From positions 346,001-410,000 of the forward strand of contig CAJNDS010002255.1 in assembly GCA_905221605.1 (NCBI GenBank): DNA of 64,000 bases, read 5' to 3'. The position numbers and the translations under genes are program-made. Below, one piece after another: positions 1 through 9,899 of this stretch. Position 1 is the stretch's first letter. Each line of letters opens with the position of its first letter. The notes beneath the pieces were generated by a model. It was not told where the DNA came from and searched no databases. It worked only from the letters and a program-made list of their open reading frames with translations. This DNA comes from Symbiodinium natans. Lineage: Eukaryota > Sar > Dinophyceae > Suessiales > Symbiodiniaceae.

Positions 1-520
1 CAACGGTACTTAATACTGGGCAGCAGTGCACTGTTACCCTCGTGGTCTATATGAAAGTACTGGAGCAACTTGCCGTGCTTGCAGCTGACGCGAAAGGAAT
101 TGCCCGCGATGTACCAGCTGCTGAAACGCACAGCCCAGTCTTCATAAGCTTTTTCCTTGGTCTCAGGGTTCGTCCAGATGTGAACACGTGCCTTCGCTGT
201 GTCTGGTAAAGCTTGGAGGTTGCTTGTTTGACGGAATGAGTCCATCAAGACAGATCTCTCCCAGCCCTTCTTTGACAAGTCGGTGAGCAGGGCAAAGGGG
301 GTCCAAGGGTCTTGTGTCCGGCCCTTGCCCACAGCCGCGAATCTGTCCTGCGATCCGGAGTAGAATGGGATGTAGTGTAAGAGCCAGTCTTCAACATAAG
401 AATCGGTCTCTGACGTCATCAACTTCCGCAAGCCATCCAAACCAATCTTCATCCGAAACGACTGGCCATCGCTGCCATCGCAGCGCTGCATCAAAGCGCC
501 CGTGAAGCACAATCGGCTGC
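1..520 (-). CDS. Internal exon of large minus-strand protein (partial)
   Basis: Reading the minus strand from 520 down to the window edge gives about 173 codons without a stop, with composition typical of real protein (for example the stretches RFAAVGKGRTQDPWTPFALL and EDWAVRFSSWYIAGNSFRVS). It has no start codon of its own. The right end is a good acceptor: a pyrimidine-rich stretch ending CCCTTCAG directly before the exon. The left end lies outside the window. No domain was recognised. It may be a 3' exon of the same gene as the exons at 1649-8800, or belong to a separate gene, because the exon at 1649 runs into an in-frame stop. The coding call is fairly safe; function is unknown. Confidence 0.6.
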
Positions 521-1098
521 CTGAAGGGCACATGGTTCTCTGCAACGGTTGCTTGGGATCCATTTAGCCGTTCTTCGTCTCATAACAGTGAACAGTGTAC
601 TCATGTGTACTCATTATTCTTGTCATCATTCTCCGCCACCCCGCGGGACTCAGCCTCCACCCCGGCCCCCCCTTGATTTTCCCGGAGCCATACCAAGGCC
701 AAGTTATAGATTTAGGGTTCATAATATGTTCTATCGGCATTTGAGATACACCCACCTGGCTCCGCCTCTGGAACGCCAGGACTTCCCGTTACTGCACCGA
801 GGGTGCGGGGATTGGGTTTGCGTTTAGGTGCCGTTGCCGACACCTCACCCCAGGGATGCGGCAGCTGCTCTGTACTCAGACCAGGAGTTGTGAGGGTCCA
901 CCCGCAGAGTCTTTTAGTCTTTTAATCGTGGAGTCTTTTGACTGTGTTGGGGCGCCTCCATCGAGCAGTCAGAAACCCGACCCCTTCAGTTCTCAAAGTT
1001 TCAAGTCATTCGCTGCGCTGCCTGTCGGGTTCCCGCAAAGCCGGGTGTTCACGCAATACCCAACAGCTTGGTCCGCCTTGTTCCTTAGCTGCAGCTTC
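521..1098. other. Probable intron or spacer
   Basis: No convincing reading frame was found on either strand. Short open frames exist but have no recognisable composition or domain. On the minus strand it would be the intron sequence between the candidate exon at 1099-1536 and the exon at 1-520. Confidence 0.35.
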
Positions 1099-1536
1099 TC
1101 ATTCGACAACCTTCGGACACTGTCGACTCAACCAGTGCCAGAGGAAGCCAAGGATCTTTATGCTAAATTTCAAAGGCTCCTCCTTTGTAGATTCTGGATT
1201 CCTGGTCGCAACTCCGGCACAGGTTCCCTCGCGTCCGGTCTCTCCTGAATGCATGTTGATCCCGTTGAGGACCCCGACAGTGTCACAGTCCACTTTGAAC
1301 TTGAAACCATGAATGTCCCTGGCTTTTCTGCTTTCGAGATCATCTGCACGGCCGTAGCCGTACATGTTTTTCTCTTTTTTGACTTCACTTGGCTCTGGCT
1401 GTAGCTCCTCCGTTACCTGATAAACCTCCGAGACCAGGCCTGCAAGCGCGTTGGCATCCGTCGGAGGGGTACCAGAGCACGCGGTCCACTGAAGCCCTTC
1501 CGACACGCACTCACCTGGCTGGCTGGCAGTTAGCAA
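1099..1536 (-). CDS. Candidate exon of minus-strand gene, unknown function
   Basis: An open minus-strand frame of about 145 codons (SEVYQVTEELQPEPSEVKKE, then ARDIHGFKFKVDCDTVGVLN). Composition is plausible for protein and a possible acceptor ending CTGCCAG lies at its right end. It lies between the exons at 1-520 and 1649-2640 on the same strand, so it may be part of the same transcript. No domain is recognised. Frame closure at 1099 means the true donor would be earlier, or the frame is not coding. Confidence 0.4.
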   Translation of the reverse strand: MLTASQPGECVSEGLQWTACSGTPPTDANALAGLVSEVYQVTEELQPEPSEVKKEKNMYGYGRADDLESRKARDIHGFKFKVDCDTVGVLNGINMHSGETGREGTCAGVATRNPESTKEEPLKFSIKILGFLWHWLSRQCPKVVE

Positions 1537-1648
1537 TGCAACTCACAAGTCTGAAGCGCTTTGTGACATACGGTGAATGCGCCAGCCTCGACCAACTCCC
1601 TTGAAGCGGCGCCTGAGCTGAACTCATTGAACCGCCTGCAATCCCATC

Positions 1649-2640
1649 TCAAAATCTAGCAAGCATCATCAAGAAGAACAGCTGAATTGAGGTGACAAGC
1701 CGCTTCGTTATCGAGTATCCATCCACCAGTTCTGGGATGATCTCGTCCGTCCCCATGGCAGTAACCTCGGTCCCTTTGGGGGTGATAGCCTCGATTTTGA
1801 AGTACTGCCTGGCGCCGAAGAAAAGCTCCTGATAACCGCGTGTGTAGAGGTCCATGTACGTGGTGCCAACAATCTGGATGCAAGCGCCGCACGCAAAGTT
1901 GCTGAGACCCGAAAAACCGTCCGCGTCGACCCAGCGTCCGTCCAGGCAGGTGATAAAACCTGACGAGCCCGTCTTCTTCAGCACAACGTAGCGCTCCTGC
2001 CAACATTGAACCTGCAACGCCTGGCCATGAGAAGCCCCCACAAGCGGGGACTTGAAAACTCCAGAAACCATTTCATTCGAAGCAGAAGCGGCAGAAGTGT
2101 CTCCAAACGTGCATGGTCCGCACTCGCCGACCCCGATGCCGCCAAGCATCAACTTGTGCTGGCACGCGTTCATCAGATCATGGTTTAGGCACGCCGGTTG
2201 AAGAAAGGCAACGTCGTCTGGTCTAGTATCGAGCAGGAATCTTCTCCGAACAGTGGTGTGCATGCAAAGCACCGGGTTGGCAATTGCACATGCCATGACG
2301 TTTTTGTTCATGGCAGCAAGGCGACCTTCTGAACCCAGCTCACGGTACAAAGTGGCGCAGCTGCTGTAGAGTCGGCACACCTGTGCTGACATGACAGTCC
2401 CAATGAAGAAGAACTTGCAAAGTTGCTCCTGCTGACAATGGATTTCGCACTGCTCAGAGTCCAGGCCTTTTGGGCCCTCCAAGTGTTCATGTATGGTACG
2501 CAGGAGCTCCAAGGGGCTGCAAGCGAACTGGCCCATAACGATTGTGGTCACCGGCGCAAAGAACTTGCCGTCCCTGCTTCCGGGAGGGATCGAGGCCCAG
2601 GCTTCTCCGGTGACCGGGGCAGTTTCGCCCCAAAGAGGTC
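1649..2640 (-). CDS. Exon with PAN/apple-like module, large extracellular protein
   Basis: The frame continues upstream of the first methionine to position 2640, where the doubled intron ends in GTGCAG, and starts with the codons for GPLWGETAPVTGEAW. About 330 codons. It contains a cysteine pattern resembling PAN/apple modules (CEIHC, LCKFFF, VCRLYSSC) and later cysteine pairs (CLNHDLMNAC, GECGPC, FACGAC). PAN modules bind proteins or sugars outside the cell. The frame ends at a TGA at 1649 after a hydrophobic stretch (QLFFLMMLARF): either the gene ends here or an unseen donor precedes the stop. Same transcript as the exons at 2805-8800. Family assignment is by cysteine spacing only. Confidence 0.6.
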
Positions 2641-2804
2641 CTGCACATTGGGGTTTAGGCTTTAAAGGCTTTAGCGTTTAGGGCTTAGGGTTGAGGGCTT
2701 CGGACTTCCGCCAAAAGAGGTCCTGCACATTGGGGTTTAGGCTTTAAAGGCTTTAGCGTTTAGGGCTTAGGGTTGAGGGCTTCGGACTTCCGCCAAAAGA
2801 GGTC
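2641..2804 (-). repeat. Two tandem 82-bp intron copies with telomere-like core
   Basis: Two near-identical 82-bp units (2723-2804 and 2641-2722, minus sense). Each starts GACC and ends AATGTGCAG, and a third copy of the junction sequence AATGTGCAGGACCTCTTT starts the next exon. Removing both units restores one open frame (CQCA then GPLWGE). Each unit contains degenerate CCCTAA-type sequence just before its AG. Read as a GA-AG intron duplicated in tandem, in phase 1. Confidence 0.65.
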
Positions 2805-3065
2805 CTGCACATTGACAAGGATGTAGCCAGTGGTCGTGCATCAAAGAAGTCGAAGGATCATCCAGAACGACGATGTCAACCTCGGACTCGCCGGGATGGG
2901 CAACCTCCGCCGTAGTGTTCAGGGGGCCGCAGTTCGCCGCGGCCAGCTCAGCGCGCAGAGTGCCACTACTCACCTGCCCCTCAATCTGAATTGCAGTGAA
3001 TTGCCGGCCCTGGTCAAACAATCTGATCATCAGGTTGCCTCGGCCACGCTTCAGAAGCAAGCCGA
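2805..3065 (-). CDS. Exon of large extracellular protein
   Basis: Open minus-strand frame (LLLKRGRGNLMIRLFDQGRQ, later ESEVDIVVLDDPSTSLMHD) that continues into the exon at 2640 once the doubled 82-bp intron is removed. A GTGAGT occurs inside the frame at about 2970 but need not be a donor, since the downstream frame remains good and joins correctly. The right-hand boundary is uncertain; a pyrimidine-rich stretch ending GCAAAG lies at 3065. No domain recognised. Confidence 0.5.
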
Positions 3066-3119
3066 CTTTGCAGGAATGGTGGGATTGAAGAATTTTCGAA
3101 AGCCAGGCAGGGGAGTTTC

Positions 3120-4748
3120 TCATATTTCTACCAAGGGCGTGAACAGTCCCAGTGCCTCTTTCAGATCTAGGAACAGAAGTCTGAGGCGGAGGCCGTCATC
3201 AGCAATCGTGGCCAGCGTCTCCCCGTGGAACTCCATGTAAGCAATATCGGGCTCTGCAAAGTCCAGGTCTGGCTGTGATCTTTGGATGAGCCACTCACGG
3301 TTGGCGGCGTCGAAATGCAGCCAGGATGTCTCATGAACCGATCGTCCCATCCGCATGTATGCCGTTCCTCCAGGCGAAAGATCGCCAGCAGGACAGAAGG
3401 ATCCTGACAGAGAATGGTGGTTTGGAATGGCGATGTCGACGCACCGACTCCGGTCATCGCAGTTCGGGATGCGGGCGACAACAAGCTGGTCATCGCAACC
3501 CTCGATCAAAGAAACCGGGCAGCGGAACCTGAATGCGGTGCACGCTGTGTTCCACTGATAGAAGGCACAGTCGCTCCGGCTGCGGCAGGCCTGACGGCAC
3601 TCCTTCTCCGAAGGCACGTCCATGATGAAGCTTGCCCCAGTTTTAAACGGAACTGTCTGGGGTGGCAGCCAGCAAGTGTCGTCCAACACTTTCATTTCGA
3701 CGATCGCCGCCACGGAGGGGCCGTGGTTGTGCGGTGGCCATTCATACAGGCCATGGATCTCACAACTAAAGCTCAGGTGTCCTCGCCCGTTGCTTTCTTG
3801 GTTCAAAGCAAACTGGACACCTGCTTCGGGGGATAGGCGCAAAGCTCCGGTCGCCACGTCCAGATCGAATATGTGGAAACCCTCAAAGGTTCCTTGACCG
3901 GTCAAGCGATCCACCTTCACCGCATTATCGCAGTTGGCGATGAAGCGGCTGGGCGCAAGACCATCCTCTTGTTTCAGAGGTCTGGCGGTGGTTGCGGACT
4001 GACCCACCGTAGCACGCACGGGGTTGGCCGGATCTCCACTGTCATAAGAAAGGAAACTCCATGTTTTTGGGAAGAGCAGTGTAACGTGGGTCTTGTAAAC
4101 TGATGTATTCCCATCACTTTCGGTGACTCGACCTTGCACCCGACACAGGGCCCCTTTGGTGGTGTTGAAGGGAGCTTCTCCGGTCACACCTCCAGAGGAC
4201 CCGGACGCTGCCATCGACATCACCAGGTCGAAGTTCGTCGCGATGCCCGCCGCAGACCCCAAGGAGGGATTACACTCCAGGCTTGGCTCTTGGAGTGCCA
4301 ATCCTGCACTTGTCACGGGGCTGTAGGAGCGTTGATAGCAGGGATGGAAGATCAATGGATAGGCGCCGTAGGAGATGCCCTTCTCCACTTCGACTTTGAT
4401 GCGCGCGGACGCGGTGCCGCCTTCTCTCGACACGGCCGTGACGAGGCACTCAACGGTGAAGGGCTCAGAGCCTGGGACCGACAGTCCGACAAGCTGCAGG
4501 CGGCCATCTGTCCTGTCCAAGCGGAAGCCGTGCAAGAGCAAGTCACAAGCCTCGTCCACATAGTAGGAGTAGCTGGTGCGCGGCACCGGGTAGCCCGTGA
4601 CACTTGTGGCACCCAACACAATCGGGGCCACAAAGTACGTGAAGGGAGCAGCTTCGCGATGACCGCCAGAGCACTTGCAGCAGGCTTCCATGGACGACAA
4701 GCCTCTCACCGGAGTGGGAGTGCACTTGGTCGCGTGGCATGTCTTCCC
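3120..4748 (-). CDS. Long exon: cadherin-like repeats plus PAN-like module
   Basis: About 540 open codons starting at an acceptor ending GACTGACAG (first codons encode GKTCHATKC). The first part is cysteine-rich (EACCKCSGGH). The middle has two copies of a pattern resembling cadherin-type repeats (FRLDRTDGRLQLVG and FDLDVATGALRLS). The last part has a PAN-like cysteine set (ECRQACRSRSDCAFYQW, FRFRCPVSLIEGC). This suggests an extracellular adhesion or receptor protein. The donor is not certain: GAG|GCACTG at about 3150 and TTG|GTAGAA near 3130 are both possible. The intron to the next exon on the right (4749-4820, 72 bp) is a clean GC-AG intron in phase 0. Confidence 0.65.
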   Translation of the reverse strand, partial: GKTCHATKCTPTPVRGLSSMEACCKCSGGHREAAPFTYFVAPIVLGATSVTGYPVPRTSYSYYVDEACDLLLHGFRLDRTDGRLQLVGLSVPGSEPFTVECLVTAVSREGGTASARIKVEVEKGISYGAYPLIFHPCYQRSYSPVTSAGLALQEPSLECNPSLGSAAGIATNFDLVMSMAASGSSGGVTGEAPFNTTKGALCRVQGRVTESDGNTSVYKTHVTLLFPKTWSFLSYDSGDPANPVRATVGQSATTARPLKQEDGLAPSRFIANCDNAVKVDRLTGQGTFEGFHIFDLDVATGALRLSPEAGVQFALNQESNGRGHLSFSCEIHGLYEWPPHNHGPSVAAIVEMKVLDDTCWLPPQTVPFKTGASFIMDVPSEKECRQACRSRSDCAFYQWNTACTAFRFRCPVSLIEGCDDQLVVARIPNCDDRSRCVDIAIPNHHSLSGSFCPAGDLSPGGTAYMRMGRSVHETSWLHFDAANREWLIQRSQPDLDFAEPDIAYMEFHGETLATIADDGLRLRLLFLDLKEALGLFTPLVEI

Positions 4749-4820
4749 CTGTCAGTCAGGTCACGGTCTCCGCTTCATGAGCATTACATATTGGGCTATT
4801 GCATTTCAACGATCTCTGGC

Positions 4821-4937
4821 CTCCAGATCTCTCCAGCCGGGGGTGTCCATGCACGGCTCGCACATGTCACGTTGCTGGACTGACACGTAAAGCTCCACCA
4901 CGTTCACAAAGGCGAAGGGCCGCATACTTCGCGTTGC
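4821..4937 (-). CDS. Short exon, 39 codons
   Basis: Runs from an acceptor with a pyrimidine-rich stretch ending CCAAAAG to a donor GAG|GCCAGA. It encodes VNVVELYVSVQQRDMCEPC and ends GWRDLE, which joins in phase 0 to GKTCHATKC of the next exon. Both borders fit the AG|G pattern seen throughout this gene. Confidence 0.55.
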
Positions 4938-5253
4938 CTTTTGGAAGCATTTGGGAACCAGGGAAGAAGTAACAGCTTCGGTCACTTTGTCTTGCATTTG
5001 TGTTTGAACTTGCCAAGAACGACACGAACAAATCAGGAGCTAAGTACCGATCTTGCTGCGAGACGGGTTGGGATCCGGGTTGGGGGAATGCAGGGAGTGC
5101 CTGGTGCCTTCTACCCTACCGCATGGAGTACTCATCCAGCCGAAACCTCAGGACAGCATGCAAACGACAGACACAAACGACCAAAGACCCGGCAGTGTAT
5201 GCATCCGTCACCTTGCAGTCAACCCTTCGCAGTCGTTTCAAACTCTGAGGTGC

Positions 5254-5619
5254 CTCGCGCATGTCGCAGAAGCACAAGGCGGCAGCATTAGAGGTAGGCC
5301 CAACACCGGGTGCTCCTGGTGCCTTCGCACAGTCGACATCATACACAGGATCATTTGGATCCCAGAAAGAACAACTCCTTTCCGCGACAGAGTAAAATGG
5401 AACGCCCCAAGAACCCGCCATTCGCACTGTCTCGGCTGGATTGCATGGCATGCCAAGGCCCTTCATGACGAAGTTCATCTTGTCCCATGCATTGATCGTT
5501 GCCATCGTATTCTTGTCGCAGAGGCCCATGCCGCTCCTTGAACAAGCCGCGTTGCATGGCTCCAAGGGGTTCGCCAGGACCCAACGTGATGTGAGCAAGC
5601 CGTGCGGCATGGGGGATTC
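5254..5619 (-). CDS. Cysteine-rich module exon, diverged copy
   Basis: A diverged relative of the five cassette exons to its right, with the same landmarks in the same order: W-V-L-A, PCNAAC, GMGLCDKN, a W-D-K-M-N stretch, GMPC, SCSFW, VDCA and CFCD. The exon starts after GTGTCAG and ends CGCGAG|GCACC. It is 122 codons long and phase 0 at both ends. It is longer than the cassette copies and clearly older, so it may represent the ancestral module from which the array expanded. Confidence 0.7.
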
Positions 5620-5697
5620 CTGACACGATGCTCACTATTGCTGTCACAACAGTACTGAAAGCCCATAAGTGCAAGCAAGTGCAAGGAAGCAACGAGC

Positions 5698-5997
5698 CTC
5701 ACAAGTGCACAGGGGCCGATCAAAATCAGGAAACTTCACGATGTCACAGTCGATGTCATCCGCAACTTGCCCACTCCAAGGAGAGCAAGTTCCACCCGCA
5801 TAAAGCGGGGCTCCTGCAAAATCCTGCCCTTCTTTACTTTTGGCTGCATCGCATGGCCTGCCGAGAGAGGTCATCACGCTGTTCATCTTGTCCCAAGTAT
5901 TGATCGCTGCCATCCTATTCTTGTCGCACAGGCCCTTGCCGCTCCTCTGACAAGCCGTGTTGCATGGCTCGCCCGTATCGGCCAGTAACCATGTGGC
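5698..5997 (-). CDS. Cysteine-rich module exon, cassette copy 1
   Basis: 100 codons, starting after CTTGTCAG and ending TGTGAG|GCTCG, phase 0 at both ends. Eight cysteines as in the other copies. It lacks the histidine codon before the final glutamate that copies 2-5 have, and its downstream intron is unrelated to theirs, so it forms the left edge of the array. Confidence 0.75.
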
Positions 5998-6401
5998 CTG
6001 ACAAGCACCATTATTGCATCAAGAACATGTTGTTATGCAGCGTTGCTTTCTCGCTCAAAACGCACTACGTAGAATAAAACATGTTACAATGTTGCTGCTT
6101 CTCGCGAGCACAACACTCCACATAACAAGCGAACTTCCTGCGAGAACTAAGTACTGGAATCCCGTTTCAAGCACACAACGGAAGCCCGCACAGCTGCCGT
6201 GCTGTGGTGCCGAAATCCCACAAACCCTGCCTTAGAAATGCTACAGGGCAGCAGCTGTGTAGCAGAAGATGTAAACATGCTGCGTTCTCTGATGCCACTA
6301 CACACTAGTCAGAGGGCATTGTACAAGATGCAGAGTCTTCGGCTCTGACAGTAGCCACTATTCCTGGTTGGCAGCACTCTAGCGTCTCCGAGCCTACGCG
6401 C

Positions 6402-6704
6402 CTCATGACAAGTGCACAGGGGCCGATCAAAATCAGGAAACTTCACGATGTCACAGTCGATGTCATCCGCAGCTTGCCCGCTCCAAGGAGAGCAAGTTCC
6501 ACCCGCATAAAGCGGGGCTCCTGCAAAATCCTGCCCTTCTTTACTTTTGGCTGCATCGCATGGCCTGCCGAGAGAGGTCATCACGCTGTTCATCTTGTCC
6601 CAAGTATTGATCGCTGCCATCCTATTCTTGTCGCACAGGCCCTTGCCGCTCCTCTGACAAGCCGTGTTGCATGGCTCGCCCGTATCGGCCAGTAACCATG
6701 TGGC
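6402..6704 (-). CDS. Cysteine-rich module exon, cassette copy 2
   Basis: 101 codons, phase 0 at both ends (acceptor CTTGTCAG|GCC, donor CATGAG|GCGCG). The encoded module has eight cysteines in the order EPCNTAC, KGLCDKN, RPCDAA, GGTCSPW, DIDCDI, PLCTCH. It is a small secreted-type module with no catalytic motif. Exon plus intron forms a 707-bp unit almost identical to copy 3. Confidence 0.75.
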
Positions 6705-7108
6705 CTGACAAGCACCATTATTGCATCAAGAACATGTTGTTATGCAGCGTTGCTTTCTCGCTCAAAACGCACTACGTAGAATAAAACATGTTACAATGTT
6801 GCTGCTTCTCGCGAGCACAACACTCCACATAACAAGCGAACTTCCTGCGAGAACTAAGTACTGGAATCCCGTTTCAAGCACACAACGGAAGCCCGCACAG
6901 CTGCCGTGCTGTGGTGCCGAAATCCCACAAACCCTGCCTTAGAAATGCTACAGGGCAGCAGCTGTGTAGCAGAAGATGTAAACATGCTGCGTTCTCTGAT
7001 GCCACTACACACTAGTCAGAGGGCATTGTACAAGATGCAGAGTCTTCGGCTCTGACAGTAGCCACTATTCCTGGTTGGCAGCACTCTAGCGTCTCCGAGC
7101 CTACGCGC

Positions 7109-7411
7109 CTCATGACAAGTGCACAGGGGCCGATCAAAATCAGGAAACTTCACGATGTCACAGTCGATGTCATCCGCAGCTTGCCCGCTCCAAGGAGAGC
7201 AAGTTCCACCCGCATAAAGCGGGGCTCCTGCAAAATCCTGCCCTTCTTTACTTTTGGCTGCATCGCATGGCCTGCCGAGAGAGGTCATCACGCTGTTCAT
7301 CTTGTCCCAAGTATTGATCGCTGCCATCCTATTCTTGTCGCACAGGCCCTTGCCGCTCCTCTGACAAGCCGTGTTGCATGGCTCGCCCGTATCGGCCAGT
7401 AACCATGTGGC
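7109..7411 (-). CDS. Cysteine-rich module exon, cassette copy 3
   Basis: Same length, borders and encoded sequence as copy 2, exactly 707 bp away. I saw only one clear base difference in the compared stretches of intron (around 7573). This marks a very recent duplication or gene conversion that included the intron. Confidence 0.75.
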
Positions 7412-7826
7412 CTGACAAGCACCATTATTGCATCAAGAACATGTTGTTATGCAGCGTTGCTTTCTCGCTCAAAACGCACTACGTAGAATAAAACATGTTA
7501 CAATGTTGCTGCTTCTCGCGAGCACAACACTCCACATAACAAGCGAACTTCCTGCGAGAACTAAGTACTGGAAGCCCGTTTCAAGCACACAACGGAAGCC
7601 CGCACAGCTGCCGTGCTGTGGTGCCGAAATCCCACAAACCCTGCCTTAGAAATGCTACAGGGCAGCAGCTGTGTAGCAGAAGATGTAAACATGCTGCGTT
7701 CTCTGATGTGGAGTGCATGCCACTACACACTAGTCAGAGGGCATTGTACAAGATGCAGAGTCTTCGGCTCTGACAGTAGCCACTATTCCTGGTTGGCAGC
7801 ACTCTAGCGTCTCCGAGCCTACGCGC

Positions 7827-8150
7827 CTCATGACAAGTGCACAGGGGCCGATCAAAATCAGGAAACTTCACGATGTCACAGTCGATGTCATCCGCAACTT
7901 GCCCGCTCCAAGGAGAGCAAGTTCCACCCGCATAAAGCGGGGCTCCTGCAAAATCCTGCCCTTCTTTACTTTTGGCTGCATCGCATGGCTTGCCGAGAGA
8001 GGTCATCACGCTGTTCATCTGGTCCCAAGTATTGATCGCTGCCATCCTATTCTTGTCGCACAGGCCCTTGCCGCTCCTCTGACAAGCCGTGTTGCATGGC
8101 TCGCCCGTATCGGCCAGTAACCACGTGGGGGCCGGCTGGCCCGATGCGGC
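7827..8150 (-). CDS. Cysteine-rich module exon, cassette copy 4
   Basis: 108 codons. The 5' end of the exon carries seven extra codons (encoding a Ser-Gly-Gln-Pro-Ala-Pro type stretch) compared with the other copies, still in frame and phase 0. The unit to copy 3 is 718 bp because of an 11-bp insertion in the intron. K replaces R in the fourth-cysteine segment (GKPCDAA). Confidence 0.7.
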
Positions 8151-8497
8151 CTGACAAGAACCATCATTGCGTCAAGAACATGTTGTTATCGAGCACAACA
8201 CTCCACATAACAAGCGAACTTCCTGCGAGAACTAAGTACTGGAATCCCGTTTCAAGCACACAACGGAAGCCCGCACAGCTGCCGTGCTGTGGTGCCGACA
8301 TCCCACAAACCCTGCCTTAGAAATGCTACAGGGCAGCAGCTGTGTAGCAGAAGATGTAAACATGCTGCGTTCTCTGATGTGGAGTGCATGCCACTACACG
8401 CTAGTCAGAGGGCATTGTACAAGATGCAGAGTCTTCGGCTCTGACAGTAGCCACTATTCCTGGTTGGCAGCACTCTAGCGTCTCCGAGCCTACGCGC

Positions 8498-8800
8498 CTC
8501 ATGACAAGTGCACAGGGGCCGATCAAAATCAGGAAACTTCACGGTGGCACAGTCGATGTCATCCGCAACTTGCCCGCTCCAAGGAGAGCAAGTTCCAGCG
8601 GCATAAAGCGGGGCTCCTGCAAAATCCTGCCCTTCTTTACTTTTGGCTGCATCGCATGGCTTGCCGAGAGAGGTCATCACGCTGTTCATCTGGTCCCAAG
8701 TATTGATCGCTGCCATCCTATTCTTGTCGCAGAGGCCCTTGCCGCTCCTCTGACAAGCCGTGTTGCATGGCTCGCCCGTATCGGCCAGTAACCATGTGGC
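8498..8800 (-). CDS. Cysteine-rich module exon, cassette copy 5
   Basis: 101 codons, phase 0 at both ends, donor CATGAG|GCGCG and acceptor GCCTGTCAG|GCC. It is 671 bp from copy 4 because the intron is shorter. The upstream intron end differs from the other copies, so this is the right edge of the array. Upstream (8820-9170) lie telomere-type tracts, and the first exons of the gene were not found. Confidence 0.7.
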
Positions 8801-8844
8801 CTGACAGGCAGCATCCACAACAGCTTACAAAAACCCGAAACTCT

Positions 8845-8916
8845 GAACCCTAATCCCTAAACCCTAAACCCTGATCCCTAAACCCTAAACCCTAAACCCT
8901 AAACCCTAAACCCATT
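8845..8916. repeat. CCCTAAA telomere-type tract
   Basis: About nine copies of CCCTAAA with a few CCCTAAT or CCCTGAT variants, on the plus strand. It pairs with the TTTAGGG tract at 9038-9168 in outward-facing orientation. Confidence 0.9.
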
Positions 8917-9037
8917 CTCTGCAATGGGAGCACACCCCGGTGCCTCGAACTTACCCAGCTTTAGCCCACGGAAGGCAGAGCCGTCACGTACCTGAACTGC
9001 TTCCTTGGCTCTGCTGCTTCGGCCCCCTGGCTACAGT

Positions 9038-9168
9038 TTAGGGTTTAGGGTTTAGGGTTTAGGGTTTAGGGTTTAGGGTTTAGGGTTTAGGGTTTAGGGT
9101 TTAGGGTTTAGGGTTTAGGGTTTAGGGTTTAGGGTTTAGGGTTTAGGGTTTAGGGTTTAGGGTTTAGC
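9038..9168. repeat. TTTAGGG telomere-type tract
   Basis: About 19 nearly perfect TTTAGGG units on the plus strand, ending at TTTAGCG. It is one of the longest uninterrupted tracts in the window. Confidence 0.95.
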
Positions 9169-9431
9169 GATGTGCCCGCTACTGAGCGAGCTTGGGGTTC
9201 ATGAGCAATCCATGGGACCCAATAAGCCCTCATCCCTGTGAAAGATCATATACTGCCCACACGCTCAGCGTCATAACCCTTGACCAGATCGTCTACAACT
9301 GGGTTGGACGTCTGTTTCCAGATCTGGTCGCGCAGTTCATGCTGGTGACCCGGCCACCGCAACCTTGCACGCTCTCTCTAGCCATGTAAGGTCCCTAAAC
9401 CCTGAACCCCAAACCCTAAACCCTCTCATCC

Positions 9432-9547
9432 CACCGCTGGCTCCACAATGTCGAGGCCGCCACTTGAAGGTAAATTTGCCATTGATTCGGAAATTCTCCA
9501 ACTGGTCAAAAATCGCGAAGTTGTCCGCACTGGGATCAAGCGGATTC
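9432..9547 (-). CDS. Candidate minus-strand exon
   Basis: A short open frame with good composition (RNPLDPSADNFAIFDQLENF then RINGKFTFKWRPRHCGASGG). It starts after GCGACAG and is followed, in minus sense, directly by TTTAGGG-type sequence that would be the start of the intron. It could be an upstream exon of the cassette gene. Its phases do not match the 0-0 pattern of that gene, so this is tentative. Confidence 0.35.
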
Positions 9548-9899
9548 CTGTCGCGAGGCACGTGCAGCTTTGATTTCTATCTACAGTGTGCTCTCTGCCA
9601 ATTATGTCCTCTTGCCTCGCCACATTCGAGCAAACTTGGTTTGTAATTGCTCTTTTTCGGCCCCTGGGACTACCGCTTCGGACACTGCAGACAGTAGGAG
9701 AGGACCACAGGTCATTCAGTGCAACTTGGTGGCGCAGAGCACGTCGAACGATTGGCTGCCATGTAAAGTTCGCTTGCATATAGAGGGCTCTGCATGCATT
9801 GGTGGAAGGCTCACCATGCTATCCATGCATGTTGTGCAACATACCCTGTTCCCACCCATGGCAAATGTTGTCCATTGAAGAAGGCATTCCAGAAAGGCT

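Larger units (their letters stand above)
5698..8820. repeat. Tandem array of ~707-bp exon+intron cassettes
   Basis: Five copies of one unit with spacings of 707, 707, 718 and 671 bp. Each unit contains one complete symmetric (0-0) exon and one intron of about 400 bp. The intron part includes a stretch that looks like an open frame in both directions, but it is not needed for the protein. Confidence 0.85.
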
